Below, one piece after another: positions 1 to 8,500 of a stretch of 16,319 nucleotides of DNA. The stretch is from Dyella_B sp966430775. Lineage in GTDB: Bacteria; Pseudomonadota; Gammaproteobacteria; Xanthomonadales; Rhodanobacteraceae. The stretch spans positions 1 through 16,319 of the forward strand of contig CBJMMB010000088.1 in the NCBI GenBank assembly GCA_966430775.1, written 5' to 3'. Numbering within the stretch: the stretch's first letter is position 1; every line of letters starts with the position of its first letter. The position numbers were made by a program, and so were the translations under genes. Below the pieces are notes generated by a model, which saw only the letters and a program-made list of their open reading frames with translations, did not search any database and was not told where the DNA came from.

Positions 1-1622
1 ACCGGCTCGCCGGTGCTTTCATCCAGGAACAGGCGACGGTTTTCCGGGAACGGATCGTCGAAGTCGAACATGTGGTTCAAGGTACCGGCGATAGCGTCGA
101 AGGAGCCGCCACCGATGCGCTGACCGTTGAGCCAGTTGTCTTCGATAAAGCGCGTGACGGAGCTTTGATCAGTCAAGGTGTGATCGACGTGGTTGCGGCG
201 CGCCCACGGCGACACCACCAGCAACGGCAGGCGCGGACCATAACCGCAGCGACCCTGCACCGGCTTGTTGGTGTTCACGCCCGGCAGCGTACCGCGGCCG
301 TTGCACACGCCCGGCGCGTTCAATGCGTCCTGGCTGCTTTGCGATGCGTTCAACTGCGGCGCGGCCTGATGGTCGTACCAGCCGTCGGAGTCGTCATAGG
401 CGATCACCACCGCGATATCGCGCCATTCCGGACGCGTCTGCAGATAATTGATCACGTGCACGATGAACTGCTGTTCGTCCAGCGGATCGGAATAGCCGGC
501 GTGGCCATCCTGGTAGCCCGGCGCCTTGAGGAAGCTCACTGCCGGCATATTGCCGGCATCCACCGCGGCATAGAAATCGCTGAGGTCGTACTGGTGATTG
601 GCCGCGTCGCCGTTGTGGCCGATCATCGCCACCGAGGTGGGACGCGCATGCGTCGGGTTGGCAGTGCTGGCGTAGTACTGGAACGGCTGGTGATGCGGAA
701 TGTAGTCGGCCTTCTTCACCTGCGTGATGGCGGAGGTGGTGCTGCGCTTGCAGCCGGTGGTGCCATTGGTATTCACCGCGGTGAGATCGAAGCCGCCTTC
801 GAAGAAGCCCCAGGTGATGCCCTTGGCGTTGAGCAGGTCGCCCACGTTCTTGCCGGCCATGCGCACGCGCCCGCCGCTGGTATTGGAACACACGTCATCG
901 ATCGGATCGGCATCGCTGATCAGCGTGTAGCCACCCTGGCCATCGGCCACGATGTCGCCGGCGGCGGCAAGCTGGTCGCTAATGCCGTTGGTCTGGCCGG
1001 AAACCAGGTTCAGCGCGCCCGGCGTGGACGGGCCAAAGGTGGTGTTGTAGCTGTTGTCGCTCATCGCGAAATGCTGCGCGTAGTGCCACAGCGCGGTGAC
1101 GGTATTGCCGTCGTAATAACCCATCACCTGGCCGGTGCCGTTTTCAGCGGTGGTGCCGCCCGGCAGCGTTTCGCCCGAGCCGGTGTACTTGGGGAACAGA
1201 TCCATGGCGCCGTTGTTGAACGCCTGCTGTTCGGGCATGTAGTCGTGATCCTGGTCGGCCGTGGCGGCTTGCGCGCGCGACAGGCGGAACGGATTGATCG
1301 CACCCGTGCCGTTGGCGGCGTTGTTGGCGTTGGGGTTGTTGGTCAGCAGCTCTTTGCTGAGCCCGTTGACCTTGGGCGTGTTTTCCTTCGGATAGAACGC
1401 CGGCTCGCCCGGCGCATTCGCCGCATACGGATAGGTGCCGAAATAGTGATCGAAGGACACGTTTTCCTGGAAGATCACCACCAGATGCTTGATCGGCGTG
1501 GCGGTGTGCACGTGGTGGTGCCCGTGCTGGGCATTTTCGGTGACGGGGTCCGGTGCGCAGATCGCAACGGCGGACAAGGTAAGCAGGCTTGCGGCAAGAC
1601 AGACGGCAAGACGTGAGCGCAT
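1..1622 (-). CDS. Secreted phosphoesterase, phospholipase C / acid phosphatase family (3' end cut by window edge)
   Basis: Read on the minus strand, an ATG at 1622 opens a frame that stays open for 540 codons to the window edge, so the C-terminus is missing; the last visible residues (LFLDESTGEP) look close to the family's usual end. It starts with a signal peptide (MRSRLAVCLAASLL..., likely cut after ICA, about residue 23), so the product is exported. It belongs to the metal-dependent phosphoesterase family of bacterial phospholipases C and AcpA-type acid phosphatases: residues 46-63 carry HLVVIFQENVSFDHYFGT with the metal-binding E53-N54, FGPSTPGALNL follows mid-protein, and DDSDGWYDH is at 410-418. 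Such enzymes release phosphate from phospholipid head groups or phosphomonoesters outside the cytoplasm. The substrate cannot be told from sequence. GGAG lies 7 bases before the ATG. The gene is divergent from the M13 peptidase gene. Family is confident; phospholipase versus phosphatase is open. Confidence 0.9.
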   Translation of the reverse strand, partial: MRSRLAVCLAASLLTLSAVAICAPDPVTENAQHGHHHVHTATPIKHLVVIFQENVSFDHYFGTYPYAANAPGEPAFYPKENTPKVNGLSKELLTNNPNANNAANGTGAINPFRLSRAQAATADQDHDYMPEQQAFNNGAMDLFPKYTGSGETLPGGTTAENGTGQVMGYYDGNTVTALWHYAQHFAMSDNSYNTTFGPSTPGALNLVSGQTNGISDQLAAAGDIVADGQGGYTLISDADPIDDVCSNTSGGRVRMAGKNVGDLLNAKGITWGFFEGGFDLTAVNTNGTTGCKRSTTSAITQVKKADYIPHHQPFQYYASTANPTHARPTSVAMIGHNGDAANHQYDLSDFYAAVDAGNMPAVSFLKAPGYQDGHAGYSDPLDEQQFIVHVINYLQTRPEWRDIAVVIAYDDSDGWYDHQAAPQLNASQSSQDALNAPGVCNGRGTLPGVNTNKPVQGRCGYGPRLPLLVVSPWARRNHVDHTLTDQSSVTRFIEDNWLNGQRIGGGSFDAIAGTLNHMFDFDDPFPENRRLFLDESTGEP

Positions 1623-1925
1623 TGGCAGTCTCCGGTGACGGTCGATGGGCACGCTCCCCTCAGCGCGATAGGCCGGACCATACGGACTAGCCATGACAGC
1701 CTCATAACAGCCACGCGACGAGATGCGGCCGGGGTTCGAATTCAGTCTTCGCGCACAAACGGCCAACCCCAAGCCCTACCCCACCCCTGACCTTTGACAC
1801 TGGGTCCACCATGACCTATGACCTAGCGTGGAAAGTCATGGCCGCGCACAGGCAGCACGCCGAGCGGTCAGCATCACACGGGAGCGCCTGCGGGCGATTC
1901 ACTGACACCTTCCAGAGGGATATCC
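1623..1925. other. Divergent intergenic region
   Basis: This 303-base spacer separates the leftward phosphoesterase gene from the rightward M13 peptidase gene and should hold both promoters. I can point to a candidate only for the rightward gene. The minus-strand side has a Shine-Dalgarno-like GGAG just before the phosphoesterase ATG but no convincing -35/-10 pair. A short open frame starting at 1811 runs into the peptidase gene in another frame and is not supported as a gene. Confidence 0.5.
1794..1822 (+). promoter_or_regulatory. Candidate sigma70 promoter of the M13 peptidase gene
   Basis: TTGACA (1794-1799) is a perfect -35 consensus, followed after 17 bases by TATGAC (1817-1822), a 4/6 match to the -10 box. 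Transcription would start near 1829, leaving a leader of roughly 97 bases before the ATG at 1926. This is inference from sequence match only. Confidence 0.45.
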
Positions 1926-4052
1926 ATGACCTACAAGCATTTGAAGCCGCTACTGCTCGCCGCGAGCGTCACCTTCGCCCTGGCCGCCTGCGGCAAGCAG
2001 GAACAAGCCTCGGCACCCGCTCCTGCCCCCGCTTCCACCGCCCCGGCCGCGGCTTCCACGACGGCCAGCGCCGCCAAGCCGGTGAAGGTGTTCGACGTCA
2101 GCGAGCTCGATAGCAACATCAATGCTTGCCAGGACTTCAACGGCTTCGTCAACGCCAAGTGGGTGAGCGCCAACCCGATTCCGCAGGACCGCACGCGCTG
2201 GGGCGCCTTCGACGCGCTGGCCGAGCAGAGCCTGAAAACCCAGCACGACATCGTGGACGCGGCCGCCAAGAACGCCGCACAGGCCAAGCCGGGGTCGATC
2301 GAGCAGAAGATCGGCTACCTGTACCAGGCCGGCATGGACCAGGACGCCATCAACAAGCTCGGCTACCAGCCGATCAAGCCGCAGCTGGACCAGATCGATG
2401 CGCTGAAGAAGCCGGCCGACGTGGCCAAGTACATCACCGACCGTTTTGCCGAAGGCGACCAGCAGGTGTTCGGCTTCGGCTCCGGCGCCGACTTCAAGGA
2501 CGCCAAGATCCAGATCGGCTTCGCCCAGCAGTCGGGCCTGGGCCTGCCCACGCGCGACTACTACACCGACAAGAAGTACGCCGATATCCGCGAGGCCTAC
2601 AAGGGCTATATTGCCAAGTCGCTGGAGCTGACCGGCGTGGCCGAAGCCGATGCCAAGAAGCAGGCCGACGACGTGCTGGCCTTCGAAACCAAGCTGGCCG
2701 AAGCCTCGCTCTCGCCCACGCAGATGCGCGACCTGGACAACCAGTACCACTTCGTGAGCGTGGCCGAAGCGGACAAGATCACCCCGCACTTCAAGTGGGA
2801 AGATTTCTTCAAGGCGCAGGGCGTGACCATCGACAAGGGCTTCTCGCTGTCGCAGCCGAAGTTCTTCGCCGAATTCGACAAGCTGCTGACCAGCGCGCCG
2901 ATCTCGCAATGGCAGGCTTACTTGCGCTTCCACACCATCAGCGACGCTTCACCGGCGCTGAGCACGGCCTTCCAGGACAACCGTTTCGATTTCTACGGCA
3001 AGACGCTTTCCGGCCAGCCGGAGCAGAAGCCGCTGTGGAAGCGCGTGCTGGGCGCCGTCAACGGCTCGATGGGCGAAGCGCTGGGCCAGCTGTACGTGGC
3101 CAAGGAATTCACCCCGGAAGCCAAGCAGCGTGCGCAGGAACTGGTCACCAACGTGCGCGACGCGCTGAAGGACCGCATCACGCACCTGGATTGGATGAGC
3201 GACGCCACCAAGCAGAAGGCCCTGGAGAAGTGGGAAAAATTCCTGCCCAAGATCGGCTACCCGGACCACTGGCGTAGCTGGGATGGCCTGGATATCAAGC
3301 AGGGCGATTACTACGGCGATCTGCAGGCCGCCGCCAAGTTCAACTATCAGTGGGATATCGGCCATATCGGCAAACCCACCGACCGCACCGAATGGGGCAT
3401 GACGCCGCAAACGGTCAACGCCTACTACGACCCCAGCACCAACACCATCAACTTCCCGGCCGCGATCCTGCAGCCGCCGTTCTTCTATGCCAATGGCGAC
3501 GACGCCATCAACTACGGCGGCATCGGTGCGGTGATCGGCCACGAAGCCAGCCACGGCTTCGACGACCAGGGCGCGCAGTTCGACGGCGACGGCAACAAGT
3601 CCGACTGGTGGACGGCGCAGGACAAATCGCAGTTCAAGGCGCGCAGCGGCAAGCTGGTGGACCAGTTCAACGGCTACGCGCCGCTCAAGGACAAGCCGGA
3701 CCTGCACGTAAACGGCCAGCTGACCCTAGGCGAAAACATCGCCGACCTCGGCGGCCTCAACGTGGCCTACGATGCGCTGCAGGATGCGCTGAAGAAGAAC
3801 CCAGCCGAAGCGCAGCAAAAGATCGACGGCTACACCCAGGACCAGCGCTACTTCCTGAGCTGGGCGCGCGTGTGGCGCAACAACACCCGCGAAAAACAGG
3901 CCGAGCTGTACCTCAACATCGACCCACACGCCCCCGCCTCGCTACGCGCGATCGGCGCACCGTCGAACATGACGGCGTTCGCCGAGGCGTTCCAGTGCAA
4001 GCCTGGCGATGCGATGGTTCGCGATGGGGAGAAGCAGGTGAAGATCTGGTAA
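1926..4052 (+). CDS. M13 family zinc metallopeptidase lipoprotein (PepO/neprilysin-like)
   Basis: The 708-residue product has a lipoprotein signal (lipobox L19-A20-A21-C22) followed by an Ala/Pro/Ser/Thr-rich linker to about residue 52, so it should be lipid-anchored; Gly after the Cys suggests the outer membrane. The rest is a full-length M13 peptidase: the helical N-terminal domain runs to about residue 440, and the catalytic domain holds the substrate-binding NAYY (498-501), the zinc site HEASH (539-543), the downstream GENIADLGG with third ligand E603 and D607, and a C-terminal Cys-Lys-Pro-Gly near the end. All catalytic residues are present. The family cleaves peptides of modest size; the natural substrate is unknown. 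AGAGGGA (1914-1920) is a good ribosome binding site 5 bases before the chosen ATG. The gene stands alone, with its own promoter candidate and a terminator 31 bases after the stop. Confidence 0.95.
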   Translation: MTYKHLKPLLLAASVTFALAACGKQEQASAPAPAPASTAPAAASTTASAAKPVKVFDVSELDSNINACQDFNGFVNAKWVSANPIPQDRTRWGAFDALAEQSLKTQHDIVDAAAKNAAQAKPGSIEQKIGYLYQAGMDQDAINKLGYQPIKPQLDQIDALKKPADVAKYITDRFAEGDQQVFGFGSGADFKDAKIQIGFAQQSGLGLPTRDYYTDKKYADIREAYKGYIAKSLELTGVAEADAKKQADDVLAFETKLAEASLSPTQMRDLDNQYHFVSVAEADKITPHFKWEDFFKAQGVTIDKGFSLSQPKFFAEFDKLLTSAPISQWQAYLRFHTISDASPALSTAFQDNRFDFYGKTLSGQPEQKPLWKRVLGAVNGSMGEALGQLYVAKEFTPEAKQRAQELVTNVRDALKDRITHLDWMSDATKQKALEKWEKFLPKIGYPDHWRSWDGLDIKQGDYYGDLQAAAKFNYQWDIGHIGKPTDRTEWGMTPQTVNAYYDPSTNTINFPAAILQPPFFYANGDDAINYGGIGAVIGHEASHGFDDQGAQFDGDGNKSDWWTAQDKSQFKARSGKLVDQFNGYAPLKDKPDLHVNGQLTLGENIADLGGLNVAYDALQDALKKNPAEAQQKIDGYTQDQRYFLSWARVWRNNTREKQAELYLNIDPHAPASLRAIGAPSNMTAFAEAFQCKPGDAMVRDGEKQVKIW

Positions 4053-4083
4053 GCCGCGCGATCCCCTGGGATCGAAAACGAGA

Positions 4084-4115
4084 GCCCCGCACGCGCGTGC
4101 GGGGCTTTTTTCTTT
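4084..4115 (+). terminator. Rho-independent terminator after the M13 peptidase gene
   Basis: A perfect palindrome at 4084-4105 forms a 9-bp GC-rich stem (GCCCCGCAC / GTGCGGGGC) with a 4-base loop and is followed at once by a T-rich tract (TTTTTTCTTT). Purely visual but textbook in form. It also separates the peptidase gene from the relic region that follows. Confidence 0.9.
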
Positions 4116-4120
4116 CCGTA

Positions 4121-4574
4121 GTCGGAATGAAGTCGGTATCGCTTCACAACGCCCGTACGCTCATACAAGAAACCGATCTCACCACCAGCTGGCAGCACAC
4201 GCTAGTTACCAGCATACAACTGGCACGCGAAACCTACGACAACCAACTTATACACACAGCGGCTTTCCGCTGATCTCGCTGCTCAGCCCGGTTTACGGAG
4301 CGACACCTTCCAGCGTCAAGGCCACGGCCGGCAATTACGCGCAATCGGCAGGCAAGACAGCAGCGCTTTACGTCAACGACACTATCAGACTCAGCGATCA
4401 ATAGATGATTGTCACCGATGTGCATTGCGACCACTTCGACGCGCATATCAGCAACACGATTTCAGCACCACCTATGTGCAGCAGATCACGTCATTCATCA
4501 ACATAAGTGACGGCGTGATCTACCAGCAAAGCGAAAAGCAGTTCTATTACGCCTCGTACGGCACCTCGTTCAAG
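4121..4574 (+). pseudogene. Relic of a TonB-dependent siderophore receptor (Fiu/PiuA-like), frameshifted, both ends missing
   Basis: No frame is open across this stretch, yet consecutive pieces in three frames read as the middle of a TonB-dependent outer-membrane receptor. Frame of 4121: ARTLIQETDLTTSWQ and HTLVTSIQLARETYDNQ (to about 4248). Frame of 4261: PVYGATPSSV, AGNYAQSAGK and ALYVNDTIRLSDQ, then a TAG stop at 4402 where receptors usually have Trp, then DHFDAHISNTISAP. After a shift near 4457-4465, frame of 4467: TTYVQQITSF and QFYYASYGTSF. The order and spacing match the barrel of catecholate-siderophore receptors. The plug domain, signal peptide and last barrel strands are absent. At least two frameshifts and one nonsense codon make it nonfunctional. 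It runs straight into the piuC relic, matching the known receptor-piuC pairing. Matching is from memory of the family, not a search. Confidence 0.78.
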
Positions 4575-4985
4575 ACGCATATACCCTGGGCGGCAACATC
4601 CGCGTGCGTGGCGCGGAACTGGCGTTACCAGCGACAAGATTCGAACCGATCTTTCCGCCAGACTCTTTCTTGCGCTGCCCGAAAGCTACGATGGTGGAGA
4701 GTTATTTGATCGAAGATACCTACGGTAACCAAACCGTAAAGTTGGCTGCCGGTGACATGATTCTCTATCTGGCGAATGGCCTGTATCGAGTGAACTTTGT
4801 TACACGCGGCCCGAGATTGGCGTGTTTCTTTTGGATGCAGGGCATGGTGCGCGACGATGGTCAGCGCACCTTTTTGTTTGATTTGGATGCCACTATCCAG
4901 CAGCTCACGGCGAGGATGTCGCTACATGCACAGGATTTGCCGGCGTGTACCATAACCTGCTGCGGAGGTGGCCAGAGGCTTGGCG
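4563..4985 (+). pseudogene. piuC: Relic of a PiuC/YbiX-type Fe(II)/2-oxoglutarate dioxygenase (PKHD-type hydroxylase)
   Basis: Three frames together give the C-terminal half of PiuC: GTSFKTHI (4560-4583, resembling the G-x-SF-x-THVD segment), SDKIRTDLSARLFLALPESY and DGGEL (4630-4704), then after a frameshift at about 4702-4708 IEDTYGNQTVKLAAGD, VTRGPRLACFFWMQ and MVRDDGQRTFLFDLD (to about 4914), and after another shift GVYHNLLRRWPE (4942-4980). Intact proteins are about 225 residues; the first 90 or so are gone. Iron ligands are damaged: the His-x-Asp aspartate position now reads Pro, and the distal His of the usual SLHxV is Tyr (GLYRV). PiuC/YbiX proteins commonly sit next to catecholate-siderophore receptors. 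The 3' end meets the convergent pilE stop. Confidence 0.9.
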
Positions 4986-4986
4986 C

Positions 4987-5490
4987 TCACCGCCAGCATT
5001 GATCCACAGTTCCAGTGCCGGTGATATGGCGGGCCCCAGTCTGATCGACCCAAACGGTACCACACGTAGTGTCCTGGTTTTGCAATGTCGAATTGGGGAT
5101 CGCCTGGATATTGTACGCCGACGTACTTGGCACAGCCAGGGTCGGGCCGAATTTATATATATAATTCTTTCCTGTTTGACTCGTAGCATCACAATCCAGC
5201 GATGGTAGTACGGTAACCGGTGTGGTCCCACCCGACGTCGAACCCGATGCAGGCGCCAGCCCATAGTTCAAGGTTGTCGTGTAGAGCCGCTCCATGTAGT
5301 TGGAGTGCTCCGACAGACAGGCCTCCGCCGCACTCCGGTTGGTCTTAATGCTGTACCGCATGTAGGACGGGTAGGCAATCGCTACCAGCACAGCAACGAT
5401 AGCCACTGCGATCATCAACTCGACCAGGCTGAAACCAGCCATACAGACGTGCCTTTTCGTCATTTGATGCATATTCCGCGACAAACGCAT
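4987..5490 (-). CDS. pilE: Type IV minor pilin PilE
   Basis: The 167-residue product is the last gene of the minor-pilin operon. A 19-residue leader ends in G19, followed by F20-S-L-V-E24, the prepilin peptidase site with Phe +1 and Glu +5, and a hydrophobic helix to about residue 41 (IAVAIVAVLVAIAYPSYM). Two cysteines near the C-terminus (TTCGTVW and DQCWR) could close the D-loop. The chosen ATG has AGGGGAA 5 bases upstream; this ribosome binding site overlaps the pilY1 stop codon, with 11 bases between the two genes, so translation is probably coupled. A start at 5526 is possible but would overlap pilY1 and give an oddly long leader. The protein is expected to sit in the pilus-tip priming complex with the other minor pilins. 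Related pilins are similar, so the name rests on operon position. Confidence 0.88.
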   Translation of the reverse strand: MRLSRNMHQMTKRHVCMAGFSLVELMIAVAIVAVLVAIAYPSYMRYSIKTNRSAAEACLSEHSNYMERLYTTTLNYGLAPASGSTSGGTTPVTVLPSLDCDATSQTGKNYIYKFGPTLAVPSTSAYNIQAIPNSTLQNQDTTCGTVWVDQTGARHITGTGTVDQCWR

Positions 5491-5501
5491 CACTATTCCC
5501 C

Positions 5502-8500
5502 TTATTGAGTGACCATTTCGCGCCAAGACACGCGCTTGATCCCGCCCGTCGTCGTGGACGTCATCACGCTGCTGTTGGAACCGTTATCAAAGCTCACCAT
5601 CATCGCACCACCGGCAAAGATCGGATTGTTGGGCAACGAGGTAAAGCCAACGCCTGCCGCCGCGTATTGCTGGCCGTTGTAAGTAACCGTATCGGAAGCG
5701 TTGATCGTCCCATCGCCATTGATATCGAAGAAGTTGGAGACGGGGTTGGTTCCGGTAAATGGCGATATCGCCATGATCCAACCGCTGCCGGATGGCGTGC
5801 AGATGTCCGATGCGCTGGGAATACGGGTGGTACCAATCAACAGATTGCCCTGGAATTGGTTAGGCGTAACCATGCGCTCCCCTTGCGGCGTGGTGGAGTT
5901 CGGCGACACTAAGTCGATATACCAACCTGACGCATTCGCAATAGAGGTCGCACTAGCCAAAGGTGTAATCACACGGGCAGCAAGCACAGGCGGACTCACG
6001 CTAGTGTTGGCCGCTTGTTCCGCCACGATCGAACGTTGCACCAATGCTGTGCTGCGTCCACCGCTGAGGGCCGGCAAGCTTGCCCCTGAGTTGTTCTGAA
6101 CAATGATGCCGTACCAAGTCTCCACATTTGTGGTGGTAAGGTCTGAAGAGCTCAGATACTGCCCAGTACCGAAGAACACCCAAACATTGCTCGTCAGCGG
6201 ATCCTCGCCCACCAGCATGCCGGCGGTAATCGGCTGGGCATTCAGTGATGAATCGGTCGCCGTGAAGAGCACTGAACCGGCGGAACTCGGCGTAGCGGTG
6301 GCGGAAGTGGATCCAGTGTTGAGCGTAAACGACCACACCCGCCCATAAAGATCTCCTGCATAAGCCACCGTGCTTACACCTTTAGTGAGATCGTTCATCC
6401 AGACTGCGGGCGCAGCCAGCCCATTGCTGCCCTTGTTATCGGTTTGATGCACCGAAAGCGAACCTGTTGCAAGATCGAACTGTAACAAGGCAGCGGTATC
6501 GGCCGTACTGTTGTAACCATTTCCCATCAACACAGACCATTGTCCATCAGCCGTCTGAGCTATCACCGGCTTACCTACCAACTGGCCAATGTAATTGCTA
6601 TTGGTTTGGCCATCCGTCGCAGAACGCTCCCACAAAAACTTGACACTGGCTGGATTTGTGACATCGAGCGCGTACACTGCCTGCGCCGGACCGCGTCCCG
6701 TTGTTCCCACCAATACGGTCGACCATGCATTGTTGATATAGGCATCGGCTACCGTCAGCTCGCCATCGTTGAAGAATTCGTGTGGAATGCCGGATTGTCC
6801 ATAAAGCGGATTGGACAAAAGGCTCAGTGGATAAGACCCCGCGCCCCCCGATGAAGTAAGCCCGTCCGTAATCACAGCGCCGGGAACATATGCATATGTT
6901 TCCGCCCCCGTACCAGCATCGAACGCATGCAGCATGCCATCGTTGGCTGCTACCCAGATCGTTCCCGCGCGAGTGAACGCCGTGCCGGTACTGGCATACG
7001 TCGAAAAGGTGTCCGAACCGGTGAATGTTTGCTGATAAAACTGGTTTGGGCTAGGGGTTCCTACATAAACCGGCTGAGAGTTGACGATGTCCCCCAGCGG
7101 CGTCTTGCGGCTGCGGTATGGACCCTTATTTTTTTGTTCACCACTCGGATCGCCACGCAGATAGTTGATCATGCTCGCCTGTGCCGTGGCCGACGAGCCC
7201 AGCGCATTGAGTTGGGCGGTGGACAATGCCGGCGGCGCGCCCGATACATTCTGGAATGCGATGTATTTTGTTGCAGCGGTAGTGCCTGATGGGTTGTAGG
7301 TCCAGATGTTTCGGCTCGCTGCGGCAGGCAATGCCGCAGAAGCAGTCCAACTCGACGTGGTGGAAATCGCGCCGGTCGTTGGGTTGACCGAGTAGGCCGT
7401 CAGATCGCCGCTCCAAACCGCGGTGTAGTAATTGGCCTGATATGCCACGGTACCAGTTTGCAATTGAGTCGAGTTGGCTGCAAGGCTGGCACCTGTGCCC
7501 ACGCGCTCGGAGGCACGATTGAGCGCGTCGTTAATCCCGCTAGTGAATGCCTGGGGGCTGGTCGCCGAATAAAAGCCACCGTGCCCATTGAGACCCGCAT
7601 GAGCAAGGTCGGCAATGTTATTGATCGAATTGGAGCCCGGCTGCGGCCAACTGAAACCGCTTATCGCTGCCCCGCCGTTCGCCCAATTGAAGATCTGGTC
7701 AATGGTCGTACCAGAAGGAGAAATATTCTTGGGCGTAAAACCGAGGCCCAATGTGAAGGTAGTCATGTGCTGCCAAAACGCTGGATCGGCCGTACTCGTA
7801 GGAACTTCGTTGAGCAATCCGCCTGTCCCCCCTTGCAGATCGGTTTGCCAATATTTCATGGCGACGTCCGCCAACGTATTGGAATAACTGTCCGAATACG
7901 GCGCTTTCGCGGCATACTGATAGCTCTGGCCGTTTGGACCGGTAATCGCAGTATTTGCGGATGTGCCGTCCGCATTACCTGGACCATTGAAACTCGAAGT
8001 GCTTTCATTCCAGAAACCGTCCGTGGTTAGGATGGTATATGAAAGGCGACAAGCATATTTGGTGTTGTCGGTATCGGAATTCTGCCAAGGCTGATCGGTT
8101 TGGTAATACTTGCCCACCGCATCCAATGCCATGCGCAGTGGCGTGCCATTGTTAGGGTTGATACCTTTCAGCCATGTCCACAAAGCGGCCTTTTGCGTAG
8201 AAGCAGTACCGTCACCGAAAGGCTCAACCTCGGCAATTTTCTGGCTATTCTTTGTTACCGTGGGGGAAGGGAGCTGACTGTTGTTGTTGCCATCAATCGA
8301 CCCGAAACCAATACGGAACGTAGGTGAAACCGTGACGAATGCGCTCATCAGCCCACTACGAGCCATCAGTATGCGTGTATGGTAGTACGCAAACCAATTG
8401 GCAATATTCTTTCCTGCCTGTACGCCGCTAGGCGCGGCCTTACCGGACGTATCCGTGTCCAGCACACAGTTGCTACCACAAGTCGAACTTCCACCCGAAG

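Noticed and set aside
72..1616. A 514-codon open frame on the plus strand opposite the phosphoesterase gene
   Set aside because: It is antisense to a gene with clear family motifs, and its translation is a low-complexity Val/Gly/Ala/Arg/His mix, typical of a shadow frame in GC-rich DNA.
4702..4710. Programmed frameshift in the piuC relic
   Set aside because: There is no clear heptameric slippery site, and other frameshifts, a stop and lost iron ligands nearby indicate decay.
4604..5002. A 132-codon open frame that could be annotated as an intact small protein
   Set aside because: Only its middle matches PiuC; both ends run out of frame relative to the homologue, so it is a piece of a frameshifted pseudogene and not a gene of its own.
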